From positions 970,762-1,034,761 of the forward strand of contig NZ_KB913037.1 in NCBI RefSeq assembly GCF_000384295.1: a stretch of DNA of 64,000 bases, read 5' to 3'. The DNA comes from Amycolatopsis balhimycina FH 1894. GTDB taxonomy: Bacteria > Actinomycetota > Actinomycetes > Mycobacteriales > Pseudonocardiaceae. A program made the translations under genes and the position numbers. Shown here piece after piece: positions 25,322 to 34,511 of the stretch. Numbering within the stretch: the first letter of the stretch is position 1; each line of letters begins with the position of its first letter. Under the pieces are notes generated by a model that worked only from the letters and a program-made list of their open reading frames with translations, had not been told where the DNA came from and ran no database searches.

Positions 25322-27948
25322 AGCCCGCCGTGCCGGTCGACGTCGCACCCAGTCCCCCGACGTTCGAGCATCACCGGGACGCGTTCGGGATCGGCGACGT
25401 ACGGCCGCGCCTTTCGTGGCAGGTACCGCCGCCGGGCATCGCGTGGCGACAAGCGGGCTACGAGATCGAGATCAGCGACCCGGGCACGGCGACGGTCTCC
25501 AGGCACGTGCGGGATTCCGAAGCCAGCGTGTTGGTGCCCTGGCCCGGCCCGGACCTCCTTTCCGGTCAACGTCTCACCGTCCGGGTGCGCGTACGGGGAA
25601 CGAGCGGTGAGTGTTCGCGCTGGAGCCGCCCCAGTTCCGTCGAGGCCGGCTTACTCGAACCGGGCGACTGGTCGGCCGACCTCATCCGGCCCGCGGGCGT
25701 CCACCCATCCCCCGTCTTGTTCCGGCGCGAGTTCACCGCCCAGCACCCGATCGTCGCAGCTCGCCTCTACATCACGGCCCAGGGCGTGTACTCGGTGCAG
25801 CTCAACGGCGCCCGAGTCGGCGAAGACACGCTGGCGCCCGGCTGGACGAGCTACGGCAGCCGCTTGCGCTACCAGACCTATGACGTCACCGATGCGCTGC
25901 GCACCGGCGACAACGCCATCGGGGTCACCGTGGCCGATGGCTGGTGGCGCGGGCGCCTCGGCTGGACCGGCCTGCGCAACGTCTTCGGCCACCGCCTCGG
26001 GCTGCTGGCGCAGCTCGTCATCACCCACGACGACGGATCGAAGACGACGCTCGTCAGCGACAGCGCCTGGCACTGGTCGACCGGGCCCGTGCAGACCGCT
26101 GACCTGTATGACGGAGAAACCTACGACGCCCGCCTGGCGCGTCCGGGATGGGCCGAGCCGGGCTACGACGACACCGACTGGAAACCGGTTGAAGCGACAG
26201 CAGCGCCAACCGAGCTGCTCTGCGCGCCGGATGGACCCCCCGTACGCCGGACCGAAGAGATCCCGGCCAGGCAGGTGATCACGACACCGTCGGGCGCGAC
26301 CGTCCTCGACTTCGGTCAGAACCTCGTCGGTCGCCTCCGCATCCGGGTAACGGGGCCGGCGGGGACCGAGATCACGCTGCGGCACGCCGAGGTCCTGGAG
26401 AACGGAGAACTCGGCGTTCGCCCACTGCGCAGCGCCAAGGCCACCGACACCTACGTCCTGCGCGGCGACGTCAAGGGTGAGGTGTGGGAGCCGGAGTTCA
26501 CCTACCACGGGTTCCGCTACGCCGAGGTCACCGGTTGGCCGACCGCGGTGAACCCCGCGGACGTCGTCGCCGTCGTGCTGCACACCGACCTGCGACGCAC
26601 CGGATGGTTCGAATGCTCCGACGAGCGGGTCAACCAGTTGCACGACAACGTCGTCTGGAGCATGCGAGGCAACTTCGTCGACCTGCCGACCGACTGCCCC
26701 CAGCGTGACGAGAGACTCGGCTGGACGGGCGACATCCAGGTGTTCGCGCCCACGGCGAGCTACCTCTACGACTGCGCGGGCTTCCTCATCTCGTGGCTCA
26801 AGGACCTGGCGGCCGACCAGCGAGCTGACGGCGACGTGCCGGTGTTCATCCCCTTCGTGCCCATCCCCGGACAGACCGCCGGCGCGTTGGCCGGCCAAGC
26901 GGGCTGGGGTGACGCCGCGGTCATCGTCCCGTGGGTGCTCTACCAGCGGTTCGGCGACCTGGAAGTGCTGCGCACGCACTACGGCAGCATGTGTGCCTGG
27001 GTCGATCGCTTTCAGACCGGCGATCCGTCAGGGCACGGCGGCGACAACCAATTCCAGTTGGGGGACTGGCTCGATCCGAACGCGCCACCGGATGATCCGG
27101 CACGCGCCGAAACCGACCCCATCCTGGTCGCCACGGCTTACCGAGCACACGTCGCCCGTCTGCTCGCCCGCATCGCCGGGCTCCTCGACCAGGCGGCCGA
27201 CTCCGGCAAGTACCACGACCTGGCCGACTGCCTTTCCGCGCGGTTCAACGACGAGTACGTCACGCCGAACGGCCGTCTCGTGAGCGACTCCCAAACCGCC
27301 TACGCCCTCGCGCTGAGCTTCGGCCTGCTCTCCGCCGACCGCGTGCCGCACGCCGCCGAGCGATTGGTCGAGCTGGTCCGCGAAAAGGGTCACCGCATCA
27401 GTACCGGTTTCCTCGGGACGCCGCTGATATGCGACGCGTTGACCCAGGCCGGCGCCCTGGATGACGCCTACCGCATGCTGCAGCAAACCGAGTGCCCGTC
27501 GTGGCTCTACCCCGTCTCGATGGGGGCGACCACGATCTGGGAACGCTGGGACAGCATGGTGCCCGACGGCCGCATCAATCCGGGCGAGATGACGTCCTTC
27601 AACCACTACGCACTGGGAGCGGTGGCCGACTGGCTGCACCGCGTCGTCGGTGGGCTTCGATCGACAGCGCCCGGCTTCCGCACCTTCGACGTCACCCCGC
27701 AACCGGGCGGCGACCTGAACTGGGCGCGCACCGCCCACGAGACTCCCTACGGCCTGGCCGAGGTGTCCTGGCGCCGTGCAGACAGCAGGTGGGAGGTCGA
27801 CGTGACCGTGCCGGTCGGGAGCGAAGCGACGATCCGCCTCCCCGTGCCGGAGTGGACGCCCGTCGTGGTCGGTGCCGGTCGCCATCGGTTCACCCACCCG
27901 GACACGCCCGGCGCCCTCGGCGACGCCACGCCTCCGGCTCAACTCTGA
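25318..27948 (+). CDS. GH78 alpha-L-rhamnosidase
   Basis: An 876-residue cytoplasmic rhamnosidase with all expected domains: N-terminal beta domains, the central signature PTDCPQRDERLGWTGDIQVF, the helical barrel ending with TMGATTIWERWDSMVPDG-like sequence, and a C-terminal beta-sandwich (TPYGLAEVSWRR). It is a paralogue of the frameshifted enzyme at 16183 and covers its missing end. The GTG at 25318 overlaps the lacI stop. Hydrolyses terminal alpha-L-rhamnose from plant or microbial glycosides; aglycone unknown. Confidence 0.92.
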   Translation: MKPAVPVDVAPSPPTFEHHRDAFGIGDVRPRLSWQVPPPGIAWRQAGYEIEISDPGTATVSRHVRDSEASVLVPWPGPDLLSGQRLTVRVRVRGTSGECSRWSRPSSVEAGLLEPGDWSADLIRPAGVHPSPVLFRREFTAQHPIVAARLYITAQGVYSVQLNGARVGEDTLAPGWTSYGSRLRYQTYDVTDALRTGDNAIGVTVADGWWRGRLGWTGLRNVFGHRLGLLAQLVITHDDGSKTTLVSDSAWHWSTGPVQTADLYDGETYDARLARPGWAEPGYDDTDWKPVEATAAPTELLCAPDGPPVRRTEEIPARQVITTPSGATVLDFGQNLVGRLRIRVTGPAGTEITLRHAEVLENGELGVRPLRSAKATDTYVLRGDVKGEVWEPEFTYHGFRYAEVTGWPTAVNPADVVAVVLHTDLRRTGWFECSDERVNQLHDNVVWSMRGNFVDLPTDCPQRDERLGWTGDIQVFAPTASYLYDCAGFLISWLKDLAADQRADGDVPVFIPFVPIPGQTAGALAGQAGWGDAAVIVPWVLYQRFGDLEVLRTHYGSMCAWVDRFQTGDPSGHGGDNQFQLGDWLDPNAPPDDPARAETDPILVATAYRAHVARLLARIAGLLDQAADSGKYHDLADCLSARFNDEYVTPNGRLVSDSQTAYALALSFGLLSADRVPHAAERLVELVREKGHRISTGFLGTPLICDALTQAGALDDAYRMLQQTECPSWLYPVSMGATTIWERWDSMVPDGRINPGEMTSFNHYALGAVADWLHRVVGGLRSTAPGFRTFDVTPQPGGDLNWARTAHETPYGLAEVSWRRADSRWEVDVTVPVGSEATIRLPVPEWTPVVVGAGRHRFTHPDTPGALGDATPPAQL

Positions 27949-28436
27949 AAACGGCCCCGCGCCCATCCACCGTGCGTCGCCGAACACCCGGCGCTGCTCG
28001 ACGGGTCCCGGGATTCGCCGACCTGGACGCATTCGCGGTCGCCAGCGGTCTCGGGGAACCGCCCGCCCGTCGCGATCGAAGAAGTCGCCGTTCCGGGACC
28101 CACACAGGTCGATCAGCGTTCGGATCTACCGGATGGCCTCCGACGGTATCGAACCCGCCGTCGCTCGCGCACATCCGTAACCATCGGTGTCATGCCGCCA
28201 TACAACAGGTACCGCCCACTTACGGTGCAACGCGGGTGATACGAGCTGAAATGCGGCTATTCGAGTGCACATCGGCGCCAAGCTCGTCACCGGCGGCAGG
28301 CGACTGCGTTCCGCCCTCGACCCGAACCCGCCTCAAGCATCGAGGTGCACGATGATCATTACCGCCCGCAGAGCCACCATGCCACACGCAGTCTCGCCGC
28401 GCCGCGCCGGTGCCCGGCGCCGCCGGCGGTCATGGA
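27949..28436. other. Intergenic stretch without a supportable gene
   Basis: No frame in these 488 bp combines a plausible start with protein-like composition, and no clear terminator follows the GH78 stop. GC content drops slightly toward 28200. It leads into a recombinase fragment, so it may be scar DNA from past insertion or deletion. Confidence 0.4.
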
Positions 28437-28757
28437 ATGAGGTTCGCATCTTACGGGAGGATGTCCACGGTCGAGTTCCAAGATCGGGAGACGTCGTCGG
28501 GGTGGCAGCGAGAGGTCGCTGAGGAGACGGTCCGCGGGCACGGTGTCATCGTGGCGGAGTACTTCGACGAAGGATGTTCACGTCGGCTGCCCTGGCATCA
28601 ACGGCCAGCCGCGGCCCAGCTGATCGCAGCAGCAGAGCGACCGGACCGTTCGTTCGACGCGGTCGTGATCGGCGAATACGAGCGCGCGTTCTACGGCGAC
28701 TCGAACCGCAGCCCCGGCGCGGACCACCCCGTGAGGAACGACCTGATGCGGTGGTAG
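28437..28757 (+). pseudogene. Serine recombinase, N-terminal fragment
   Basis: The first 80 or so residues match the catalytic domain of large serine recombinases/resolvases: MRFASYGRMSTVEFQDR with the catalytic Ser after YGRM, WQREVAEETV, VAEYFDEGCSRR and VVIGEYERAFYGD. Homology stops around 28697, where the sequence enters the 3' end of a minus-strand dioxygenase gene; the frame then runs on to a chance stop at 28757. All DNA-binding domains are missing. This is a deletion relic of an integrase-type element. Confidence 0.72.
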
Positions 28758-29449
28758 AAGACGTAGTGGTCGCACCAGCGCTCCACGTCGAGGAACGCGT
28801 CCGTCACCCGGTCGACGACACTCCGGATGCCGGACAGCGCCTCGGTGAGACGGGCGTGGTCCTCGCCCGCCACCGCGTGCTGGGCCTGCACGAGAAGAGG
28901 CAGCCCGGGGGCACCGGCGAGCTCGACACCCACCGTCGCCAGATAGAACCACTTCTCGTCCACACCGCCGAGGAACGTCAGCTGGGTGTCGATGTTGGAC
29001 ATGCTCAGCGGTTCACCGGCGTCGATGCGCCGCCAGTTGTTCAGGACCATGGAGGCGTGGGCGGCGATCGGAGCCCGGTCCAGGTCCTGGGCGAGCGCGT
29101 GGAGAGGCTGCGCCACCGGCGCCGGAAGCAGGTCCACGGGCGTCTCGGCGCCCCAGACGTAGGCGTTCGCCAGACAGCTCAGCAGCAGCATGGCCCGCTC
29201 CTGCTCCCCGGCCGACCGGAGGCGGTCCGGGGTGAGGACGGGCATCGACTCCACCGCCGGGCGCATGCGTCCGGTCATGACCAGCGCCGCGACGTTCCGC
29301 CCGAGCCGCTCCCAGGGCGCGTAGAACGCGGGCAACGCGTCCACCGGGTCCTCGCCGGGCACGAACCCGCGCTCGGCGTCGAAGGCGTACTCGCCCAGCG
29401 TGGCCACCCGGGGCCTGGTAGCGCGGCTGCGCGTCGTCTCGGGGATCAC
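28691..29449 (-). pseudogene. Indoleamine 2,3-dioxygenase-like gene, C-terminally truncated
   Basis: 252 residues from GTG 29449, which has GGAGG six bases upstream. The sequence resembles bacterial indoleamine 2,3-dioxygenases: LANAYVWGAE, PLHALAQDLDRAP, SMVLNNWRR and YVFYHRIRSFLTGW. Full enzymes of this family have about 400 residues. The missing C-terminal third includes the proximal haem-ligand His, so the product should be inactive. The break coincides with the end of the recombinase fragment, meaning both genes lost their 3' ends at one junction. The intact ancestor would open tryptophan to N-formylkynurenine. Confidence 0.7.
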
Positions 29450-29587
29450 TGCGCGCCTCCTCGTGTGTCCAACGAGGTTCGCTCCCCGCACGGGGTTGTG
29501 CCTATGGGCGGCAGCACGAAGCCCACGTGTTCTGATTGGGGTAGAGCACAATGACCTTGTCCGGACGCGGGCTGCGGCGGTCTATGG

Positions 29588-31201
29588 TTATCCGGTGCCG
29601 CCTGCGGCGTTGACGTTGACGTAGCCCATCATGCCGTTGTCCTCGTGGCCGGTGATGTGGCAGTGGAACATCCACTTCCCGGTAAAGTCCGCGAAGCGGA
29701 TCCGGATCACCACTTTTCCGGCCACGCCGTCGACCGCGTAGGGAACGGTCACCCCATCCAGGTAGTCGGCAGGCGGCTGGGCGACACCGTTCACGCTGAG
29801 GACCTGGAACGGTGCGGTGTGGATGTGGAACGGATGGTTCTGGCCACTCGCGTTCGTGAGCGTCCATTCTTCGACGGTGCCGAGGGCGGCCGGTTCCGGG
29901 AACGTCGGCTGCATGTCGAACAGCTTGCCGTTGATGGAGAAGTTGTTGCCGCCGTCGTCGTTGAGTTCCACGCTGCGAGACCGGGCGACGGGTTCCCCGG
30001 ACAGATCGGGCAGGGATCCGGGAAGCGGCCCGGCGATCTGGGGCGAGGCGGTCATGCCCGCCGGTCCAGCGCCGTCGCCCTGTTGGACATCGACCTTCAT
30101 CAGGGTCGTGTCGGGGTAGTTGTCGGCGGTCGGCCCGGTCGAGTAAGCCAGGGTTCGCAGCCAGGTCGATCCGGGGGCTCCGGCGGTCACCAGGACGTCG
30201 AAACGTCCGCCGGGCGGCAACAGGAGGTGGTTCACCTGAGCCGGCGCCGCGGACGGATTTCCGTCCTGGCCGACGATCGTGAAGCTGCCGCCGTCGAGCT
30301 GGAGGTCGTAGGCGATGGCGTAACCTTCGTTGGCGATCCGCCACAACTGGGTTTCCCCGGCTGCCATGGTCAGCGTGGGCTGGTATTGACCGTTGACCAG
30401 GCGAACCGTCGCCGATGCGGGCTCGAGGACCCCGTCCGGGTAGACGATCGAATTGCCTTCCTTGACCTGGGCGTCCTTGAGCGCCAACGTGTGCGCGGTG
30501 ACGCCGCGGTAGGCGGGCGGCAACGATTCGCGGTTGTCCCCGACGATGATGGTTCCCGACAGCCCGGCCCCGATCTGGCTCTCGGTTCCGTCGCAACGGC
30601 CGTTCGCCGGGTCGGCGGGCATCGTCATCCCCGGCATCGACTGGCCGCTCTTGGGGCACATGTCGTGGTCGTGGTACCAGTACGTCCCCGGCGGCTGGTT
30701 CGCGGGAATGTCGAGCTGGTAGGTCAGAGTGCGACCAGGCTTGCCGGACAGGAAGATGTTGTCCGCGTTCCCCTCCGGGGACAGGTGCAGCCCGTGGAAG
30801 TGCAGGTTGGTCGACGTGCCCAGCTTGCTGACCAGGTTCAAGGTGACCCGCTGGCCGGGCAGCACGTGCAGCGTCGGCCCGACGAGGCTCCCGTTGTAGG
30901 TCTCCGCCATCACCTTCTTGCCCGAGATCATCACCTCTTGCTGAACCGCCGTCAGCTCGACCGCCTGGTCGCCGGGGGTTGCCGGATTGAGGTCGGGCGG
31001 ATCCGCCAGCGCGGCGCCGGAAACCATGCCGGACGCCTGCTCCTCGGCGGCCGGCACCTTCCCCCCTTTGGGGGCCGAGTCCGGCCCTGCGCTCTCGCAC
31101 CCCACGAGGCAAGCAGACAATAGCGCGGCCCCGGCAGCGAGGGCTCCCAGGCGGACGACACGCGATCGAGGCGCGATTGAACGTGCGGTCAAGAAGGCCA
31201 T
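29588..31201 (-). CDS. Multicopper oxidase lipoprotein (three-domain, CotA/CueO-like)
   Basis: A 537-residue secreted oxidase. An N-terminal hydrophobic segment leads into LLSAC and a nearby second Cys (LVGC), either of which could be a lipobox. All four copper motifs are intact: NLHFHG, YWYHDHD, NHPFHIH and FHCHITGHEDNGMM (type 1 Cys and ligands). The Met-rich stretch MPGMTMP may bind copper. ATG 31201 has GGAG four bases upstream. Probable role is oxidation of phenols or Cu(I) outside the membrane. Monocistronic; not obviously tied to the neighbouring pseudogenes. Confidence 0.9.
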   Translation of the reverse strand: MAFLTARSIAPRSRVVRLGALAAGAALLSACLVGCESAGPDSAPKGGKVPAAEEQASGMVSGAALADPPDLNPATPGDQAVELTAVQQEVMISGKKVMAETYNGSLVGPTLHVLPGQRVTLNLVSKLGTSTNLHFHGLHLSPEGNADNIFLSGKPGRTLTYQLDIPANQPPGTYWYHDHDMCPKSGQSMPGMTMPADPANGRCDGTESQIGAGLSGTIIVGDNRESLPPAYRGVTAHTLALKDAQVKEGNSIVYPDGVLEPASATVRLVNGQYQPTLTMAAGETQLWRIANEGYAIAYDLQLDGGSFTIVGQDGNPSAAPAQVNHLLLPPGGRFDVLVTAGAPGSTWLRTLAYSTGPTADNYPDTTLMKVDVQQGDGAGPAGMTASPQIAGPLPGSLPDLSGEPVARSRSVELNDDGGNNFSINGKLFDMQPTFPEPAALGTVEEWTLTNASGQNHPFHIHTAPFQVLSVNGVAQPPADYLDGVTVPYAVDGVAGKVVIRIRFADFTGKWMFHCHITGHEDNGMMGYVNVNAAGGTG

Positions 31202-31286
31202 TCCTCTCCGGCCGACGGAACAGACATCGTCCCGATGAACGGGAAGATCATAAGTTCCCCGGATGCACCGACCGGGTCAAGCCATC

Positions 31287-31323
31287 TGACACAACCCGAA
31301 GGTGTGAGGACCGTGACACAACC
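31287..31323. promoter_or_regulatory. Direct repeats upstream of the multicopper oxidase
   Basis: TGACACAACC occurs at 31287-31296 and 31314-31323, a 27-bp phase, about 90-120 bp before the oxidase ATG. Direct repeats in this position suggest a response-regulator-type binding site. No regulator gene is adjacent. Confidence 0.35.
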
Positions 31324-31328
31324 TGCCT

Positions 31329-31601
31329 TCAGGCGGCGGTGCCCCGGGCTCCGAAGCCGGCGTCGGCTAGGACGCCGCGGCCGGTGTCGGTCAATCTCGC
31401 CGGGACCTGTTCGCCGATCCGGCCGGGCCTGGCCGGGCTGATCAGCCCGGCGTGGATCAGGGCACGGGCGCCGGGTTGGTCACAGAAGGCCAGGCCGTCG
31501 ACGAAGATGTCCGGTTCGCAGCTGAGCGAGACGCGGACACGGCCGCACGCCGTCGCGCGGAGGATGGCGTGGGCTCGGTGGGTGAGCTGGGGGTTCGTCA
31601 T
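31329..31601 (-). CDS. Small conserved hypothetical protein
   Basis: A 90-residue protein starting MTNPQLTHRAHAILRA with CEPDIFVDGLAFCDQ in the middle and a C-terminal RPGRIGEQVPARLTDTGRG. It resembles small proteins that recur in actinomycete genomes, but I know no function. Its last 38 codons are repeated, with about 85% nucleotide similarity, at 60898-61012. That second copy is a fragment, which supports this being a real, multi-copy gene family. No membrane segment or signal peptide. Confidence 0.6.
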   Translation of the reverse strand: MTNPQLTHRAHAILRATACGRVRVSLSCEPDIFVDGLAFCDQPGARALIHAGLISPARPGRIGEQVPARLTDTGRGVLADAGFGARGTAA

Positions 31602-31660
31602 GGTGGATCACCACTCGGTTCGTCCGCTGCCCTGACCCTGCCGACGTTAGGTGACCGGGG

Positions 31661-32571
31661 TCACTGCCGATATCCGTTGAGCGCGTCCGGCCGTCCGTTG
31701 TGCGATGCCAGTGCGGAAGCCGCGTTCACCGAGGCGACCTGCCGCACGAACTCCTCGCCGCGGTGGGAGACTTGACCGCGCGGGTCGTCGGTGCCCATGG
31801 CGAAGGGCCAGTCGCTGCCGAGCACCATGCGGTCCTCCCCGAACACCGCGACGGCCTGGTCCACGAGCGCGGGGTCGTGGGCGAGGCAGTCCACGAACAC
31901 GCGTCGCAACGCGGCAAGGGGGCCCTCGGCCAGCGGCGCGACGTCCGGCCGGGCTGTGTCGACGCCGCGCTGCCAGCGCCCCGCGACCGTGGGCACGGCG
32001 CCGCCGCAATGCACGAGCAGCACGCGCAATCCCGGATGGGTGGCGAGGACGTCGCCGAAGACGAGCTGCGCGGCCGCAACTGCCGTCTCGACGGGTTGCC
32101 GAGCAGGTTGTGCAGGTAGAACGGGGAAAGCCGGTCGTCCGGCGACGCGCCGGGGTGCAGCAGGAGCAGCCGCGAGTCCGCGTCCAGGACCTTCCACAGG
32201 GAACCGAACCGCGGGTCCGCAAGGGACTGTGACGCGCCGTCCGCCGCGCCACAGACTCCGGCGAACCGCGGTTCGGTCCGGACGCGGTCGTACTCGGCCC
32301 CCGCGAGTTCCGGCTCCTCCAACGGAAGGTAAGCCAGCGGTCGCAGGCACGGCCGGCCGCCGACCGCGCGCAGGATCCCGTCGTTCACCGCGCGCACTCA
32401 CTCCGCCGTGGCGGGTTGCCGGAAATACGGCGGTGGGATGGACACGACCCCCTCGTCCAGGCCCGCGCGGTCGAGGTAGGCCACGGCTTCGCCGGGCTGG
32501 TGCAGCAGCGCCGGCCCCACCTGGCCGACGCCTGCGGGGGCGAGGTGGACGTGCAGATCGATCGACGTCAT
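31661..32571 (-). pseudogene. Amidohydrolase (ACMSD-like), broken by a stop and a frameshift
   Basis: The pieces assemble into a full amidohydrolase of about 300 residues. An N-terminal segment (MTSIDLHVHLAP to FRQPATAE) ends at a TGA at 32398-32400. The same frame continues directly (VRAVNDGILRAVGG to LHNLLGNP) up to a one-base deletion in a C run near 32098. A second frame then carries PVETAVAAAQLVFGD, VLLVHCGGAVP and LGSDWPF to the stop at 31661. The TGA probably replaced a Trp TGG. Metal motifs HVH, LHPGAS, HCGG and SDWP show the ancestor was competent. Divergent from three other broken genes. Confidence 0.75.
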
Positions 32572-32614
32572 CAGGCCACCGCCGCGGTGTCGCGCAGGAC
32601 TTCGTCGAGAACCG

Positions 32615-33071
32615 ATGACGACCAACCTCTCGGCCCCCGCCGCCTACTCCGGCGAAGCCGCCGACCGTGCCCGCGTAGGCAAGCCCGGCGCGCTCAGCCG
32701 GTTCCGGGAGATCCTCGTCCAGACCCACGACCCGGACTGGATCGACAAGACCCTGGACGGCCTGTCACAAGATGCTCTGGCGCGACGACGAGACCGGCGC
32801 GTCGATCGCGCTCGTCCGGTTCCGGAAGGGCGCGGGCATCCCGTCCCGGCACGCGCACGCGTCGAACCAGTTCATGTTCTGCCTCAAGGGCCGCTACACG
32901 TACGTGCCGACCGGCATCACGCTCACCGAGGGCGCCTTCTACTGGAACACCAAGGGATCCGAGCACGGCCCGACGCACGCCGACGAGGAATCCGTGCTGC
33001 TCGAGATCTACGACGGCCCACACTACCCCACCCAGCCCGACTGGTACGAAGACCCTGCCGACGCCCGCTGA
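32615..33071 (+). pseudogene. Cupin-domain protein, frameshifted
   Basis: MTTNLSAPAAYSGEAAD through DPDWIDKTLDG is in one frame; from about 32762 the protein continues in another (HKMLWRDDETGASIALVRF, GIPSRHAHASNQFMFC, GAFYWNTKGSEHGPTH). One missing base near 32759-32762 joins them into a protein of about 152 residues with the cupin metal motif HxHx(n)Q/E. It resembles cupins of the acetylacetone/dihydroxyacetophenone dioxygenase-like type. First of three plus-strand broken genes with normal spacing, so formerly an operon. Confidence 0.72.
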
Positions 33072-33081
33072 AGGAACTCCC

Positions 33082-33479
33082 ATGCCCAAACAGGAAATCG
33101 TCTCCCCGGATCTGGCTGTCCCCAACGGACACTTCGCGCAGGCGACCCGCGCGGGCCGGCTGGTCTTGATATCCGGCATGACCGCCCGCAATGCCACGGC
33201 GGCGTCACCGGCGTCGGGGACATCAGCGCCCAGACCCACCAGGTGTGCCAGAACCTCGAAGCCGCGGTCAAGGCCGCCGGCGGCACGCTCGACGACATCG
33301 CCCGCGTCGACGTCTACGTCCGCAACATGGAGGACTTCGAAGACATCCACGCCGTGCGCCGGCAGTACTTCACCGGCGCGGCCTCCGCCTCGACCATGGT
33401 CGAAGTCTCGAAGTTCGTGAACAAGGACTACCTGATCGAGATCAACGCGATCGCCGTCCTCCCGGAGGACGCGCGATGA
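33082..33479 (+). pseudogene. RidA/YjgF-family protein, frameshifted
   Basis: MPKQEIVSPDLAVPNGHFAQ to LVLISGMTARNA in the first frame, then GVTGVGDISAQTHQVCQNLE to INAIAVLPEDAR in another. A single missing base near 33196-33202 restores a standard protein of about 132 residues. RidA homologues deaminate enamine/imine intermediates; some act as 2-aminomuconate deaminases in aromatic pathways. AAGGA precedes the ATG at 33082, and the stop overlaps the next gene start (ATGA), so the operon architecture is intact although the coding frames are not. Confidence 0.75.
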
Positions 33480-34374
33480 GGATCGCCACCGTCCGGCTCC
33501 GCGGCAAGGACCACCTCGGCGCGGTGCGGCCGGAGGACGCGACGGTGACGATCCTGCCCGCGGCGGCGCCGACGCTCGACGACGTCGTCCGCGACGGTCC
33601 CTCGGCACTCGCCGCCGTCCGCCGTGAGCTTCTCGGCGGCGAGCGTCTCTCGCTGGACGCCGTCCGGCTCGCCGCGCCGCTGCGCCGGTTCAACCCGCAA
33701 CGTCCTGTGCACGGGCTGGAACTACTGGGACCACTTCGAGGAATCCCGGGGCAAACGCGATGGACAGGACCCACCGGAGCGGCCGCGGCATCCGACGTTC
33801 TTCACCAAGGGCCCGGGCACGGTGATCGGCCCGTTCGACGACATCGCGTTCGACCCGGCGATCTCGGCCAGATGGGACTATGAAGCCGAAGTCGCGCTGA
33901 TCGTCGGCAAGGACGGCCGGTCCATCCCGGAAGAGCGGGCCTGGGAGCACGTGTTCGGGCTGTGCGTCGCCCAACGACGTGTCCCAGCGCGACCTCCAGC
34001 GCCGCCACGGCGGCCAATGGCTCAAGGGCAAGAGCATCGACGCGACCATGCCGCTGGGCCCCTGAATCACCACGGCCGACGAGGTCACGGACCCGTACGA
34101 CCTCACCGTGCGCTGCACCCTGAACGGCGAGGTACTGCAAGAGGCCTCCACGCGCCAGGTCGCGTTCCGCTTCGAGCGCATCATCGCCGAACTGAGCTGG
34201 GGCGTGACCCTGCGGGCCGGCGACGTGATCCTCACCGGAACCCCCAGCGGGATCGGCAACGCCCGCGAACCGCAAGTGTTCCTCGCGTCCGGAGACGAGG
34301 TCGTCACCTCCGTCAGTGGTCTCGGCGAGCTTCGCAACCGGGTTGTCACGACCGACCTCAGCGGGCAGCCGTAG
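33476..34374 (+). pseudogene. Fumarylacetoacetate hydrolase (FAH)-family protein, multiply broken
   Basis: Repaired, this gives a FAH-family protein of about 299 residues: [69 protein letters not shown] and LTGTPSGIGNAR, with the acidic metal ligands (ExE in DYEAEVA) present. Disruptions are a one-base deletion near 33694-33697, one extra C in the run 33970-33972, and a TGA at 34063-34065 where Trp (GPW) is expected. FAH-family enzymes hydrolyse or decarboxylate oxo-acids after ring cleavage. Last gene of the decayed plus-strand set. Confidence 0.78.
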
Positions 34375-34409
34375 CATCACCAGCGGCGATTACGGCCCCG
34401 CCTCTCGAC

Positions 34410-34457
34410 GAACGAATGTGCAACAGTAGTTGACGTACGTACAGGGGTAGCTAGCGT
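34410..34457 (+). promoter_or_regulatory. Regulon promoter A (GH1 gene)
   Basis: Dyad half-site motif GAACGAATGTGC (34410-34421), 8 bp, TTGACG (34430-34435), 16 bp, TAGCGT (34452-34457). The stretch TTGACGTACGTACA is identical to that of the binding-protein promoter at 48182. One of five copies in the region. Confidence 0.75.
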
Positions 34458-34511
34458 TACCTCGAACTCCGAAAGCTCCGATCAGTCGCCGGAAGGAAAG
34501 GCACTCACCGG

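Noticed and set aside
28437..28757. Active integrase and nearby attachment site
   Set aside because: Only the catalytic domain remains, no tRNA gene or att-like direct repeat was found nearby.
32398..34065. Reassignment of TGA to Trp, or programmed frameshifting, to rescue the broken genes
   Set aside because: Other genes in the window use TGA as normal stops in ATGA overlaps, and the frameshift sites share no slippery sequence or downstream structure.
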